A stretch of DNA of 64,000 nt from an uncultured Prevotellaceae bacterium (GTDB taxonomy: Bacteria; Bacteroidota; Bacteroidia; Bacteroidales; Bacteroidaceae). Position 1 is the first letter of the stretch. Each line of letters opens with the position of its first letter. Shown piece by piece: positions 44,696 to 54,001 of this stretch. The position numbers were made by a program, and so were the translations under genes. Where the stretch lies: positions 1 through 64,000 of the forward strand of contig CACYRS010000011.1 in NCBI GenBank assembly GCA_902776935.1. Reading direction: 5' to 3'. The notes beneath the pieces were generated by a model. The model was not told where the DNA came from and searched no databases. It saw only the letters and a program-made list of their open reading frames with translations.

Positions 44696-45282
44696 AGAAA
44701 CGCCTCGAGTTCGGACTCTATCTCGATGGAGGCGATGAAGGAAATATCCTTCTGCCCAACCGTTATGTCACCCCCGACATGAGGATTGGCGATGAGATAG
44801 AGGTGTTTATCTATCTCGATCAGGATGAGCGTACGATAGCCACCACAGAACATCCTATCGCCAAGGTGGGCGAGTTTGCCTATCTGGAGTGTGCCTGGAC
44901 CAATGAGTACGGAGCCTTCCTGAAATGGGGACTGATGAAGGATCTGTTCTGTCCCTTCCGTGAACAGAAACAGCGCATGGAGATAGGCAAGACCTACTAC
45001 GTGTATATCATGGAAGATGAGAAGACCCATCGTCTGATGGCAACGGCAAAGGTTGAGAGATACCAGAAGACCACTGGTCGTGAGCGAGCCCTCGACTTCG
45101 CAGAGATACTCCTGAGATATCTGTATGAGCACGATGGCTATTGTGACCTTGGCGACAAGTCACCATCTGAAGAGATATCTGCACGTTTCGGAGTATCCAA
45201 GAAAGCCTATAAACAGGCCGTCGGCGACCTCTATCGTCGTCGCCTGATAACTATCGCAGATGACGGATTACATCTGGCATGA
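44659..45282 (+). CDS. CvfB-like S1 RNA-binding protein, apparently missing one S1 domain
   Basis: 207 residues, where Bacteroidetes CvfB-like proteins are usually about 275-280. N-terminal S1-like folds ([39 protein letters not shown]) lead to a winged-helix C-terminus ([23 protein letters not shown]). Between them [21 protein letters not shown] joins the end of the second S1 unit directly to the helix before the winged helix. About 70 residues of the usual third S1 unit appear lost, in frame. RNA binding should be weaker but plausible. Confidence 0.75.
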   Translation: MLKLGEYHRLRIKKRLEFGLYLDGGDEGNILLPNRYVTPDMRIGDEIEVFIYLDQDERTIATTEHPIAKVGEFAYLECAWTNEYGAFLKWGLMKDLFCPFREQKQRMEIGKTYYVYIMEDEKTHRLMATAKVERYQKTTGRERALDFAEILLRYLYEHDGYCDLGDKSPSEEISARFGVSKKAYKQAVGDLYRRRLITIADDGLHLA

Positions 45283-46452
45283 TTTCGCTATTGCCTGAGC
45301 TACTGTATATGCAGTAGTCCATGCAGCCTGGAAATTAAAACCACCAGTAATCCCATCGATATCAAGCACCTCGCCTGCAAAATACAGGTGGGGTTTTTCT
45401 TTGCTCTCAAGGGTAGCAGGGTTGACAGAATAGAGCGATACTCCTCCACAGGTAACAAACTCATCCTTAAACTGAGCTCGCCCTGCTATATTATACAAAT
45501 CGCCACCACTTAATATGTTAGCCAAACGGTTAAGCTCTTTCTTATTCAGACTCCCCCATCGGCCATTGCAACGCTCACCCAGACATTTCTCTACGAGATA
45601 TGACCAAAGGCGCGATGGTAAGCCACAAGGGGATATGGTCTGAAGCTGTTTCTTAGAGTGGCGTATGGTTATCTCCTCGAGGGCTGAGAGCACCTCGTTG
45701 TCATGGAGACTTGTCCAGTTTACTGCCAAAGGCGACTTATATCCGCATTCTGCCAGATGACGAGCTGCATAACTCGATAGTTTCAGTATCGCAGGTCCGC
45801 TCATGCCCCAGTGTGTGATAAGCAACGGCCCCTCAGCTCGCATCTTCGTGCCAGGAATCATCGTGACAGCATTCTCCACCACCGTTCCCATCAGTGCCTG
45901 CAGAGCCTTGTCGTCGATCTGAAAGGTAAAGAGCGATGGCACAGGGGATTCTACCTCATGCCGCTCCAGCCATCTGATGCCTTCTACCTTAGGAGAGCCT
46001 CCTGTGGTGACAGCGATAAAGTCGTAATCGCTGAGTTCATCGAGAGAGTCGATCTTCGTCTCTGTACGTATCTCCACATTATGTCTTCGTGCCTCAGCCA
46101 GAAAACAGTTTATTATGCTGTGCGAGTCCTGCGACATAGGAAACACACACTGATCCTCCTGAGTGGTGAGTCTTACCCCATGCTTCTCAAACCAATCGTA
46201 TGCATCCCTATGCGAAAAGCCCTTCATCAGACGTTTCATCAGCCTGTGTCCACGAGGATAGACATACTGCAAGTCGCGCACCTCGGCAAAGGAGTTAGTA
46301 CAGTTACAGCGTCCTCCTCCGGATATCTCCACCTTCGCCAATACCTTCCTGGACTTCTCGAAGATAGTAACCTCCATCTGCTCGCACATCTCCTTAAGGT
46401 TGATGGCGAGGAAGAACCCAGCAGCACCTCCGCCAACGATCGCAGTCTTCAT
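45268..46452 (-). CDS. HI0933-like (YhiN) flavoprotein oxidoreductase
   Basis: 394 residues. The FAD-binding MKTAIVGGGAAGFFLAINL is followed by the family pattern KVEISGGGRCNCTNSF and, near the end, FAGEVLDIDGITGGFNFQAAWTTA (listed as landmarks FAGEVLDI and GGFNFQAAW). The substrate is unknown. It overlaps the upstream YqiA-type gene by 4 nt and the convergent CvfB-like gene by 15 nt. Confidence 0.85.
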   Translation of the reverse strand: MKTAIVGGGAAGFFLAINLKEMCEQMEVTIFEKSRKVLAKVEISGGGRCNCTNSFAEVRDLQYVYPRGHRLMKRLMKGFSHRDAYDWFEKHGVRLTTQEDQCVFPMSQDSHSIINCFLAEARRHNVEIRTETKIDSLDELSDYDFIAVTTGGSPKVEGIRWLERHEVESPVPSLFTFQIDDKALQALMGTVVENAVTMIPGTKMRAEGPLLITHWGMSGPAILKLSSYAARHLAECGYKSPLAVNWTSLHDNEVLSALEEITIRHSKKQLQTISPCGLPSRLWSYLVEKCLGERCNGRWGSLNKKELNRLANILSGGDLYNIAGRAQFKDEFVTCGGVSLYSVNPATLESKEKPHLYFAGEVLDIDGITGGFNFQAAWTTAYTVAQAIAKSCQM

Positions 46453-47435
46453 TGTCCTCCTAATCGTGAGAAATATTCTGCCACATCATCCCATGTCTTG
46501 AAGGTATCGCTACCAAACTGCAGATGTGTCGCCATACCGTTCCATTTCTCTGCCGTAGAGATAAAGTAGTCGCCATAGAGCAGTTCCCTCTGGTTGGTGA
46601 AAACGGTATGTCCCCATGCAGGCACATTCACATATTCATACAACCACTGGTTGATATCCTCATAGTGCCTGGCATCGACAGGAGCCTCTGCCACGAAATA
46701 TAGCTGATAGTTCTCGAGCAGCGTCCGTATGGTCTTCTGCGAAGAACTCAGCGGCTTCTGATATTTATCGATGAGCGCGTCGACACCTATATATATTATA
46801 GGACGCTCCCTACCCTCCTGACGATCGTCAATCCAACGTATCACAGGCACCACAGAGTGCATAAACGAGTTGTCATTCATCCTGTGCTCGCCATGAAAAC
46901 GTATTGCCGTAGGGTAGTGCTCACGAAACAGGTCATAGGTGTTCACAGTAGTATCCTCATCGCCAAAGAGTCCCCATACCCTTGCCGTCTCTTCTTTAGT
47001 CACCTGAGCGAAACACTGCTCTGTCATCTCCTTATACTCCTTCACCAGAGCCTTTGTCACCATGAAGTCCTGCACTCCGTCCTGACGTGGATTAGAGAAA
47101 TGCTGAGCACCTATCATGCCGTGTTCCTTCATCGTGTCGCCCATCTGCAGGGCTGGGTTTACGAGGATACGGTCAAAGCCGTAGAGCATCTCCGCATACA
47201 TGCCTCCCATCGAGGTGCCGATGATAAGGTCGGGCTTCTCCTTCTCACAGATATCGCGCAGAAGATCCATTGCCTCCTGAGGATGGACGGGAAGATCGGG
47301 AGCTATCACCTCTGCCTGAGGCAACACCTCACGGATACGTGTCACCGTGCCGCTCTGTCCTGACGACCCGAAGCCATGCACATACATCACCTTCTTCCCC
47401 CTGAACAATTCAGGAAATTGCTTTATATATTCCAT
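46449..47435 (-). CDS. YqiA/YcfP-type alpha/beta hydrolase fused to a nucleotidase-like domain
   Basis: 328 residues. Residues about 14-200 form a YqiA/YcfP-type esterase: VMYVHGFGSSGQSG, nucleophile Ser in IIGTSMGGMYAEML, Asp in LFGDEDTTVN and His in GEHRMND. From about 210 the sequence changes to a HAD 5'-nucleotidase-like unit (IIYIGVDALID, VPAWGHTVFTNQRELLYGDY, FKTWDDVAEYFSRLGG). The first aspartate of the HAD DxD motif is present in IGVDALID, but the second is not. It may therefore be a non-catalytic binding unit. Four nt overlap with the next gene. Confidence 0.75.
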   Translation of the reverse strand: MEYIKQFPELFRGKKVMYVHGFGSSGQSGTVTRIREVLPQAEVIAPDLPVHPQEAMDLLRDICEKEKPDLIIGTSMGGMYAEMLYGFDRILVNPALQMGDTMKEHGMIGAQHFSNPRQDGVQDFMVTKALVKEYKEMTEQCFAQVTKEETARVWGLFGDEDTTVNTYDLFREHYPTAIRFHGEHRMNDNSFMHSVVPVIRWIDDRQEGRERPIIYIGVDALIDKYQKPLSSSQKTIRTLLENYQLYFVAEAPVDARHYEDINQWLYEYVNVPAWGHTVFTNQRELLYGDYFISTAEKWNGMATHLQFGSDTFKTWDDVAEYFSRLGGQ

Positions 47436-47439
47436 AACA

Positions 47440-49053
47440 CTAAAACTGCCAACGGCTCGGCATCTGTCTCTCTGGCCACAGATGCTTACAATATCTATAA
47501 TTCATATATTCCAGAAACTTCGTAAATTCCGTCAGTCTCCCTTTGAATCCCTCGAAGTCCTTACGTTCTGGCTGTGTCCACTGCACCTCTGTGAGTGCCG
47601 ACATTCGTGGCAGGGCCTGATACTCTACCATCTCTTCGTTTGTCATATACTCCGACCACAGGTTAGCCTGTGTGCCCAGGATATGCTTGCGGGCCTCTGC
47701 AGAGAGTGTATCAGGTGCAGGGTCAAGAGAATAGACCTTCTCTATAGGTATGTATCCTCCACAACGGCTGGGTTCAAACTCCCTGTCCTCCACCTGCTGA
47801 TAGTCGAAATAGCAGTGTGTCGTAGGAGCCATCACCACATCGTGTCCTGCCTCTGCAGCCTTTGCTCCAGGAGCAGAGCCTCTCCACGACATTATCATAG
47901 CATCCTGAGGACAACCGTCTAATATCTCGTCCCATCCCAGAGCCCTGCGCTGATGAGCAGTGAGATAGTCGAACACGCGCTTGGTGAAATGCGCCTGAAT
48001 CTTATCCTTCGATAGTCCGAGAGCCTGACACCTGGGACAAGTCTCCCACTTCTCCGTAGGAGTCTCGTCGCCTCCGATATGTATCACCTCTGAAGGGAAT
48101 ATCTCCATTATCTCCGCCAGCACATCCTCAACAAACTGATACACCCGTTCATTACCCACGCAGAGCACATCCTTATATACACCCCAGTAATGTCCTACCT
48201 GATAAGGTCCGCCCGTACATCCTAACTCAGGATAACTGGCGAGGGCTGCGAGCATATGTCCAGGCATGTCAATCTCCGGTACAACGGTGATATGACGAGC
48301 AGCAGCGTATGCCACAATCTCCCGAGCCTGAGCCTTGGTGTAATAGCCACCGTATGGGATTCCATCGTCGAGATCGCTGTTTGTACCAATGATCGTACCT
48401 GAGCGATGAGCCCCCACCTCAGTAAGTCTAGGCCATTTCTCTATCTCTATGCGCCATCCCTGATCGTCAGTGATATGCCAGTGGAAAGTGTTCATGTTAT
48501 GAAGCGCAAGGAGGTCGATAAACTTCTTTGTGAAGTCTACAGACCAGAAGTGGCGTGAGCAGTCCAGATGCATGCCTCTCCAGGAGAATCGCGGCTCATC
48601 CTTGATTACTGCTGCCTGCAACTGAAACATCTGGATCACAGATGCGCCTGATGGTGTTGCCAGCGCCTTACGCAGCGTCTGAATGCCATAGAACACTCCT
48701 GCAGCCGAGCCTCCCAGGATGGTTACGCCCTTGCTGTTGACAGTAAGCACATACCCCTCGCGAGCAGCCACCTTTGGAGATATAGCCAGTTCGATATAGC
48801 GTACCTTCTTTTCTTTCTTGGCAGCAATGGGGAAGTCTACTCCCACCAGCTCATTGAGATACTGCTTCAAGAACTCTGCCTCCTGTTGCAACTCTCCCGT
48901 AGCCAGTATCTGCACAGAGGCATCGAGTGTAAAGGGGTCACCCTTCTGCAACTCTATGCTCTGTGGCAAAGGAATGACGTTGTATTGCGCCCGTGCCGGG
49001 CTAAATAAAAAATATAAGATAAAAAATAAAAAATAATTCCGTCGTCCTTTCAT
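47440..49053 (-). CDS. Beta-N-acetylhexosaminidase (GH20)
   Basis: 537 residues from ATG 49053, which has AGAGG upstream; a GTG three codons earlier is possible. Signal peptide ending SPARAQ. A GH20 N-terminal domain (YNVIPLPQSIELQ) precedes the catalytic barrel: WRGMHLDCSRHFW, the DDQGWRIEI segment, and the paired catalytic Asp-Glu in HIGGDETPTEKW; WDEILDG follows. It removes terminal GlcNAc or GalNAc from host or peptidoglycan glycans, probably in the periplasm or at the surface. The signal peptide is encoded by the AT-rich repeat copy B. Confidence 0.92.
   Translation of the reverse strand: MKGRRNYFLFFILYFLFSPARAQYNVIPLPQSIELQKGDPFTLDASVQILATGELQQEAEFLKQYLNELVGVDFPIAAKKEKKVRYIELAISPKVAAREGYVLTVNSKGVTILGGSAAGVFYGIQTLRKALATPSGASVIQMFQLQAAVIKDEPRFSWRGMHLDCSRHFWSVDFTKKFIDLLALHNMNTFHWHITDDQGWRIEIEKWPRLTEVGAHRSGTIIGTNSDLDDGIPYGGYYTKAQAREIVAYAAARHITVVPEIDMPGHMLAALASYPELGCTGGPYQVGHYWGVYKDVLCVGNERVYQFVEDVLAEIMEIFPSEVIHIGGDETPTEKWETCPRCQALGLSKDKIQAHFTKRVFDYLTAHQRRALGWDEILDGCPQDAMIMSWRGSAPGAKAAEAGHDVVMAPTTHCYFDYQQVEDREFEPSRCGGYIPIEKVYSLDPAPDTLSAEARKHILGTQANLWSEYMTNEEMVEYQALPRMSALTEVQWTQPERKDFEGFKGRLTEFTKFLEYMNYRYCKHLWPERQMPSRWQF
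49003..49041. repeat. AT-rich dispersed repeat, copy B, inside the hexosaminidase signal-peptide codons
   Basis: Matches copy A (36853-36891) at 36 of 39 positions. On the minus strand it encodes the phenylalanine/leucine-rich core of the signal peptide (YFLFFILYFLF). Confidence 0.7.
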
Positions 49054-49064
49054 ATCTCTCACCT

Positions 49065-50201
49065 CTAAAACTTGTACTCCACAAACGCCTCCATCGCCTC
49101 GTAGCAGGCCAGACCCAACTCATCATAATGACGTGCTGTCTCACGATTCCTGTCCTCAGCACGCTGCCAGAAGAGCCGTTCGTCATTACCTAAGAATGGA
49201 GCCGACTCCATCTGACTCTGATGTCTGAGTATCGCATTACGTTTCTCTCTGAGTTCCTCAGGACTCATAGGCACACACATCTCTATGTCAGCCACATCCC
49301 ATTCAGCCCAGGCTCCGCGATACATCCATACCCTACAGTCCTTGAGCCACTCTGCCCCAGCCTTCTTCTCCTCATCGATGGCAGCAAGCACGGCGTCAGT
49401 ACACTTACGATGCGTGCCATGAGGGTCGGCAAGGTCGGCTGCCACATATATCTGATGTGGCTGAATCTCAGAGATAAGTTCCTGAATAGGTATCACATCC
49501 TGCTCCGACATAGGCAGCTTCTCGATCTTTCCACTCTCATAGAACGGCAGGTCGAGGAAATGGATATGCTTGCTGTCGATGCCATTAAACTCACATGCCA
49601 GACGAGCCTCACCACGACGGATAAGTCCCTTCAGACGCAGTATCTGTTCTGTGTCGAGATCACCTTCCTTCTTGGTTTTCAGGAAGTTCTTCACCACCTG
49701 ATAGCTGTGCTTGATAACCTCGTCAGAGCCATTGGCGAAGATGGTGTTAAAGCCGTTGATGAAATGCATGAAACGACGTACCTCCTCATCGCCCACAGCG
49801 ATATCACCTGATGTCTCGTAGGCCACATGCACATCGTGTTTCTGTTGCATCAGTCGTCGGATGGTGCCTCCCATGGAGATGACATCATCGTCAGGATGCG
49901 GAGAGAACACTATCACTCTCTTTGGATACGGTTTTGCGCGCTCCGGACGGGTACTGTCGTCGACATTGGGTTTTCCTCCAGGCCATCCCGTGATGGTGTG
50001 CTGCAGTTCGTTAAACACCTCGATGTTCACCAGACCTGCCTGTCCGTCAAACTGTTCCACGAGATGTCCCAGACCATTCTCCACATAGTCCTTTGTAGAG
50101 AGTTTCAGCAGAGGTTTCTCCACCTTTCTGCACAATTCAATCACCTGACGCCTCAACTCATGGTCAGGCATCGTAATGTTAGCAGTTAGATTCAGATTCA
50201 T
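49065..50201 (-). CDS. PIG-L deacetylase-like protein, remnant of a NagB-PIG-L fusion
   Basis: 378 residues. The C-terminal PIG-L/LmbE domain is clear: RVIVFSPHPDDDVISMGG (zinc site PHxDD), VHVAYETSGDIA and ADLADPHGTHRKCTDAVL. In Bacteroidetes this domain is usually the second half of a protein of about 660 residues whose first half is a glucosamine-6-phosphate deaminase (NagB) domain. Here only the first about 10 residues (MNLNLTANIT) resemble that start; they are joined to the linker (DHELRRQVIELC). About 300 residues appear to be lost, in frame. The deaminase function is then absent. Confidence 0.75.
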   Translation of the reverse strand: MNLNLTANITMPDHELRRQVIELCRKVEKPLLKLSTKDYVENGLGHLVEQFDGQAGLVNIEVFNELQHTITGWPGGKPNVDDSTRPERAKPYPKRVIVFSPHPDDDVISMGGTIRRLMQQKHDVHVAYETSGDIAVGDEEVRRFMHFINGFNTIFANGSDEVIKHSYQVVKNFLKTKKEGDLDTEQILRLKGLIRRGEARLACEFNGIDSKHIHFLDLPFYESGKIEKLPMSEQDVIPIQELISEIQPHQIYVAADLADPHGTHRKCTDAVLAAIDEEKKAGAEWLKDCRVWMYRGAWAEWDVADIEMCVPMSPEELREKRNAILRHQSQMESAPFLGNDERLFWQRAEDRNRETARHYDELGLACYEAMEAFVEYKF

Positions 50202-50203
50202 AG

Positions 50204-50241
50204 TTTTATCGTTTATCCATTATCATTTATCCATTATCATT
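50204..50241. repeat. Short tandem TTATCCATTATCATT repeat
   Basis: Units of TTATCCATTATCATT lie between the PIG-L and PEP-synthase-like genes and overlap the latter's stop. Similar to the repeat near 9200. Confidence 0.55.
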
Positions 50242-53235
50242 TTGCGGCAGCATCACCACTCCCGTCTGTTTCTTTCCGTCCATCAAGATCTTCAGGGGTT
50301 TGTCAAACCTCACATGACGTACATACTCCGTCTCCTGCACTGCCGGCATACTGTCGAGTATCTCCTTCTGGAACACCCCGTCGCCGGTATAGGTGTTGAT
50401 GGTGAAATATCCCACACCAAACGATGTCAGGTTCTGGAAGAAGTGCGTTCCCTGCGATGGATCCACGTGATAGTTCTTCAGTCCCGACTCCACGATGACT
50501 CTCGCTGCAGAGATATGCGGCCACTTCACTGGTATACCCAGCCAGTAGTCAGATGATCCCCATCGTCCGGGCCCCACCAACACGTAGTACTTGTCATTAT
50601 TGAGGAACTCCTGGTTTATCTTCTCTATCTGCGATGCGATGGTAGGATTGTTTACAGCCGTGAAGTTCTCGTCGGTCTTCACATACACCACATCCACCAC
50701 ATCCTCAGAGATACCGTGTCCGAGGGAGTTGTTCGACCTCAACAGACAGTCCTCGTCAGGTATCTTCTGCAGGTCTTCGTCGAGCACCTGCTTCGAGTCA
50801 ACGATAGGTCGTATCTGCAGGAGGTAGAACTCACCCGTGCGGTCGTTGTTCAGGTTACATGCGAACTCTATCTCCACAGGTCGTTTCATCGCCTCAGAGC
50901 CGTATTTCTGTGCCATCTGCAAGAGCTCCGGCAATGGGAAAATACCCTGTTGTAGCACACCACAGAAGGAGATGATCTTTCGTCCGCCCTCGTAGATTCC
51001 GTCGCGTATCATCTGGTCTACGGGGTCGTAGGTCGAGGCGATATATGTCAGCGAACCGTCGGCATCGGCCTGTTTCACCCTCAACGACTTGATATTGAAT
51101 CCGTCGTCCACCTTGAAGTCATCGCCAACGTGCGACATGTCGAGGGCATAGAATCGTGTCTGTGTCTCACTGAGTGCCGTCTCCATCTCCGATGTCTGCA
51201 GCACCTGATTAGGGTGATATGGCGACACTCTGAGCGTCTGTCCTCCGTCGACGATATATTTTCCTAATCCCAAGGCCAGACTTGCTATACCCTCCTCTGC
51301 CGTCTCGTCGCCGATAGGATAATAGTTCAGCGAGCGCAGCACACCCGAGAAGTTCGGATAGTACAGGTCGCCATACTGTTTTCCTACCACCTCCTGCAGT
51401 ATCACCGCCATCTTCTCTTGGTCGATTACGTTCTGTGTGGCGAGCATATATGCCTTCGAGTCCTTGTAATATACCGACGCATACACACCCTTGATGGCAC
51501 ATGCCAGCATACGGAGCATCTCGTACTTATCCTCCAGCAGAGGAATCATATACGTGCTGTAGATACCTGCAAACGGCTGGTAGTGCGAGTCCTCGAGCAA
51601 CGAACTCGATCTTACCGCGATAGGCGACTTCACTGCATCGAAGAACGTGAAGAAGTCGGCTATCAGCGAGTCGGGCAGCTGTGCCCTGAGGAAATGTTTC
51701 AGTATCTCCTCGTCAGGGGCGTCGCTCAGTGCTATGGGGTAGAGATTATTCTTCTCCATAAACTCATCGAAGAAGTCGGTACACAGCACCACCGTCTTCG
51801 GGATCATCACTGGAGCATGCTCGTATTTGTTGAGTTCCGGATTACGTTTTATCACCTGGTCAAGGAATGCCAGACCTCTACCCTTTCCTCCCAGCGAGCC
51901 CTCTCCGATACGTGCGAAGTGTGCGTAGCGGTCGTATTTCAGGCGGTCGAACACAGCCACCACTCCGATGTTCTTCATCCTTCGGTACTGCACTATGGCG
52001 TCGAAGATGATCTGTCTGTGGGCATCCACATCCTGGAGCTTATGCCATGTTACGTGTTTGAGGAATGCCGACACAGGGAATATGGCCCGTGCCGTAAGCC
52101 AACGGCTCATGTGGTTGCGCGAGATATGATATTTCAACGACTCGGTAGGAATCTTGAAGATATTGTCCTGCAGTTCCTTCAACGATGTTACGCGTGCTAT
52201 CTCCTGTTTCGTCTTCGGGTCACGGAAGATAAAGTCTCCGAATCCCATGTGCTCCTCCATCAGCTTGTGGAGGTCAACGTTCATCTTCGTAGAGTTCTTG
52301 TCGATGAAGTGGAATCCCTCAGCCTCAGCCTTGGCACGGTTGAGCGTCTCCGAGGAGTCGAGTATCAGTGGCACATACTCATCGCGCCTGCGTATCTCGC
52401 GCAGCAACTTCAGTCCTGCCTCCGGGTCGCCCTCCTCCACATGCGAGAGTCTTCCCGGCACACTCTTCATCGGGAAACGGGTGTCGGATATCACTCCGAG
52501 GGTGTTCTCATGATACTTCTCATAGAGCAGCATAGCCTCCTCGTAGTTTGTTGCGAGCACCACCTTCGGACGTCCTCTCTTTCGCTGTGCTGCAGCGTGA
52601 GGGTTCAGGGCCTCGGTAGAGAAGCGCTTCGACTGTGCGAGGATATAATTATATAGGTTGGGCAGTACCGATGAGTAGAATCGGATATTATCCTCCACGA
52701 GTAGTATCATCTGCACACCGGCCTCGTTGATGTCGTGCTCGATGTTCATCTTGTCCTCGAGCAGCTTGATGATCGACATGATGAGGTTGGTGTTTCCCAG
52801 CCAACAGAACACGTAGTCGAACACCGACATATCCTCGTTTTCTATTCGTTTGGTGATACCGTGCGAAAATGGTGTGAGCACCACGCAGGGGATATTCGGA
52901 TGGGCAGCCTTCACCTCTCGGGCAACGGTAAATGCATCGTTGTCGGCATTACCAGGCATACATATCACGAGGTCCACGTCGGTGGTCTTCATCACTGCAC
53001 TCGCCTCTTCTGTCGTCGACACCTGAGTGAACGATGGCGGGTAACGCATACCCAGTTCCATATACTCGTCGAAGATCTTCTCGTCTATTCGTCCGTCGTC
53101 CTCCAGCATGAAGGCGTCGTAGGGATTAGCCACGATGAGGACATTGAAGATACGTCTCGTCATAAGGTTGACGAACGACACATCCTTCAGGTAGAATTTA
53201 TTCCACGCTTGTGGTATTTTGTTAGCTTCTTCCAT
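50227..53235 (-). CDS. PEP-synthase-like PEP/pyruvate-binding protein with N-terminal receiver-like domain
   Basis: 1002 residues. The N-terminal about 380 residues include response-regulator-like segments (NVLIVANPYDAFMLEDDG, QMILLVEDNIRFYSSV). Then comes the ATP-grasp PPDK_N domain: GEGSLGGKGRGLAFL, PIAVRSSSLLEDS, PFAGIYSTYM and GEFYLLQIRPI. The PEP-utilising histidine domain and the C-terminal barrel of PEP synthase are not recognisable. It may be an ATP-dependent phosphotransferase of unknown target. Length is normal for this Bacteroidales family. First gene of the minus run to 45268. Confidence 0.8.
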   Translation of the reverse strand: MEEANKIPQAWNKFYLKDVSFVNLMTRRIFNVLIVANPYDAFMLEDDGRIDEKIFDEYMELGMRYPPSFTQVSTTEEASAVMKTTDVDLVICMPGNADNDAFTVAREVKAAHPNIPCVVLTPFSHGITKRIENEDMSVFDYVFCWLGNTNLIMSIIKLLEDKMNIEHDINEAGVQMILLVEDNIRFYSSVLPNLYNYILAQSKRFSTEALNPHAAAQRKRGRPKVVLATNYEEAMLLYEKYHENTLGVISDTRFPMKSVPGRLSHVEEGDPEAGLKLLREIRRRDEYVPLILDSSETLNRAKAEAEGFHFIDKNSTKMNVDLHKLMEEHMGFGDFIFRDPKTKQEIARVTSLKELQDNIFKIPTESLKYHISRNHMSRWLTARAIFPVSAFLKHVTWHKLQDVDAHRQIIFDAIVQYRRMKNIGVVAVFDRLKYDRYAHFARIGEGSLGGKGRGLAFLDQVIKRNPELNKYEHAPVMIPKTVVLCTDFFDEFMEKNNLYPIALSDAPDEEILKHFLRAQLPDSLIADFFTFFDAVKSPIAVRSSSLLEDSHYQPFAGIYSTYMIPLLEDKYEMLRMLACAIKGVYASVYYKDSKAYMLATQNVIDQEKMAVILQEVVGKQYGDLYYPNFSGVLRSLNYYPIGDETAEEGIASLALGLGKYIVDGGQTLRVSPYHPNQVLQTSEMETALSETQTRFYALDMSHVGDDFKVDDGFNIKSLRVKQADADGSLTYIASTYDPVDQMIRDGIYEGGRKIISFCGVLQQGIFPLPELLQMAQKYGSEAMKRPVEIEFACNLNNDRTGEFYLLQIRPIVDSKQVLDEDLQKIPDEDCLLRSNNSLGHGISEDVVDVVYVKTDENFTAVNNPTIASQIEKINQEFLNNDKYYVLVGPGRWGSSDYWLGIPVKWPHISAARVIVESGLKNYHVDPSQGTHFFQNLTSFGVGYFTINTYTGDGVFQKEILDSMPAVQETEYVRHVRFDKPLKILMDGKKQTGVVMLPQNDNG

Positions 53236-53244
53236 ATTCGGCTA

Positions 53245-53275
53245 CAAAGATACAAAAAAATCCACAAACAACAAT
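53245..53275 (-). promoter_or_regulatory. Promoter of the PEP-synthase-like operon
   Basis: TATCTTTG on the minus strand (53245-53252) with ATTG 19 nt upstream (53272-53275); 9 nt lie between the -7 box and the ATG at 53235, so the message may be leaderless. Confidence 0.55.
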
Positions 53276-53291
53276 ATTATTCGTGGATTTT

Positions 53292-53320
53292 TATAAAAAG
53301 ATGGCAGCCTAGCTGTCATC
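53292..53320 (-). terminator. Terminator of the alarmone-type operon
   Basis: 9-bp stem GATGACAGC / GCTGCCATC with one G-T pair (53300-53320), followed on the minus strand by TTTTTAT. It lies 18 nt beyond the stop of the cytidylate-kinase-like gene. Confidence 0.8.
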
Positions 53321-53337
53321 ATCTGTCTGTCTTTGTT

Positions 53338-53976
53338 TTATCCAATGTATTGCATAATGATATCAGCAATTTCCTCCTCCGTCTTGCCGTCAGCGGAGAT
53401 GACGAGCTGGTAGTTGCGGGTGTCGTAGCGCGAGGTACCGGTGTACTTCTTCACGTAGTTCTCACGCATCTTGTCTACCTGGTCGATGATCTTGCGGGCC
53501 TCGTCCTCGGTAATATTCTGTTTGCGTGCCACGCGCTCCATGCGGTAGTCCATCGAGGCCTGGATAAGGATGCTCAGGTGGTTGGGATGTTCGCGGAACA
53601 CGTGGAAGCCACTGCGACCGGCCACGACGCACGACTTCTCAACGGCGAGGTCCTGCAGGATCAGCGTCTCGGTCTTGAACATCTCATCGGTGGTTATCAG
53701 ATCTGGTGCGTCACTCTTTTGTGGTAGGTAGTAATTCATACTCATGCCTCCGTCAATCTTCAGGATGCGCTCCACGTCGGCCCACCAGCTGTGCTTGCGA
53801 CCTTTCAGCCGCTCAATCTCTGCGGTGGTGAGGTTATACTTCTCCTGCAAAGCCTTGATGACGGCCTTATCGTAGAAAGGCACGCCTAACTTCTCTGCCA
53901 ACAGGCGGCCAACAGTACGTCCGCCGCTTCCCAGTTCACGATTAATCGTGATTACAAATTGTTCGTTCTTGTTCAT
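53338..53976 (-). CDS. Cytidylate-kinase-like family protein
   Basis: 212 residues. The P-loop is altered: ITINRELGSGGRTVGRLLAEKLG (Gly-rich loop of Cytidylate_kin2). FYDKAVIKAL and a late RxxR-type segment (MERVARKQNITEDEARKIID) follow. It is related to CMP kinases but in a separate family whose substrate is not known to me. Last gene of the operon, followed by a terminator. Confidence 0.75.
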   Translation of the reverse strand: MNKNEQFVITINRELGSGGRTVGRLLAEKLGVPFYDKAVIKALQEKYNLTTAEIERLKGRKHSWWADVERILKIDGGMSMNYYLPQKSDAPDLITTDEMFKTETLILQDLAVEKSCVVAGRSGFHVFREHPNHLSILIQASMDYRMERVARKQNITEDEARKIIDQVDKMRENYVKKYTGTSRYDTRNYQLVISADGKTEEEIADIIMQYIG

Positions 53977-54001
53977 ATCAGTTAATATTGTATTAAAATA
54001 T

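Noticed and set aside
51418-52656. 412-codon plus-strand frame opposite the PEP-synthase-like gene
   Set aside because: It lies wholly inside a well-supported gene, is His/Leu/Arg-rich as expected from antisense reading, and has no family motifs.
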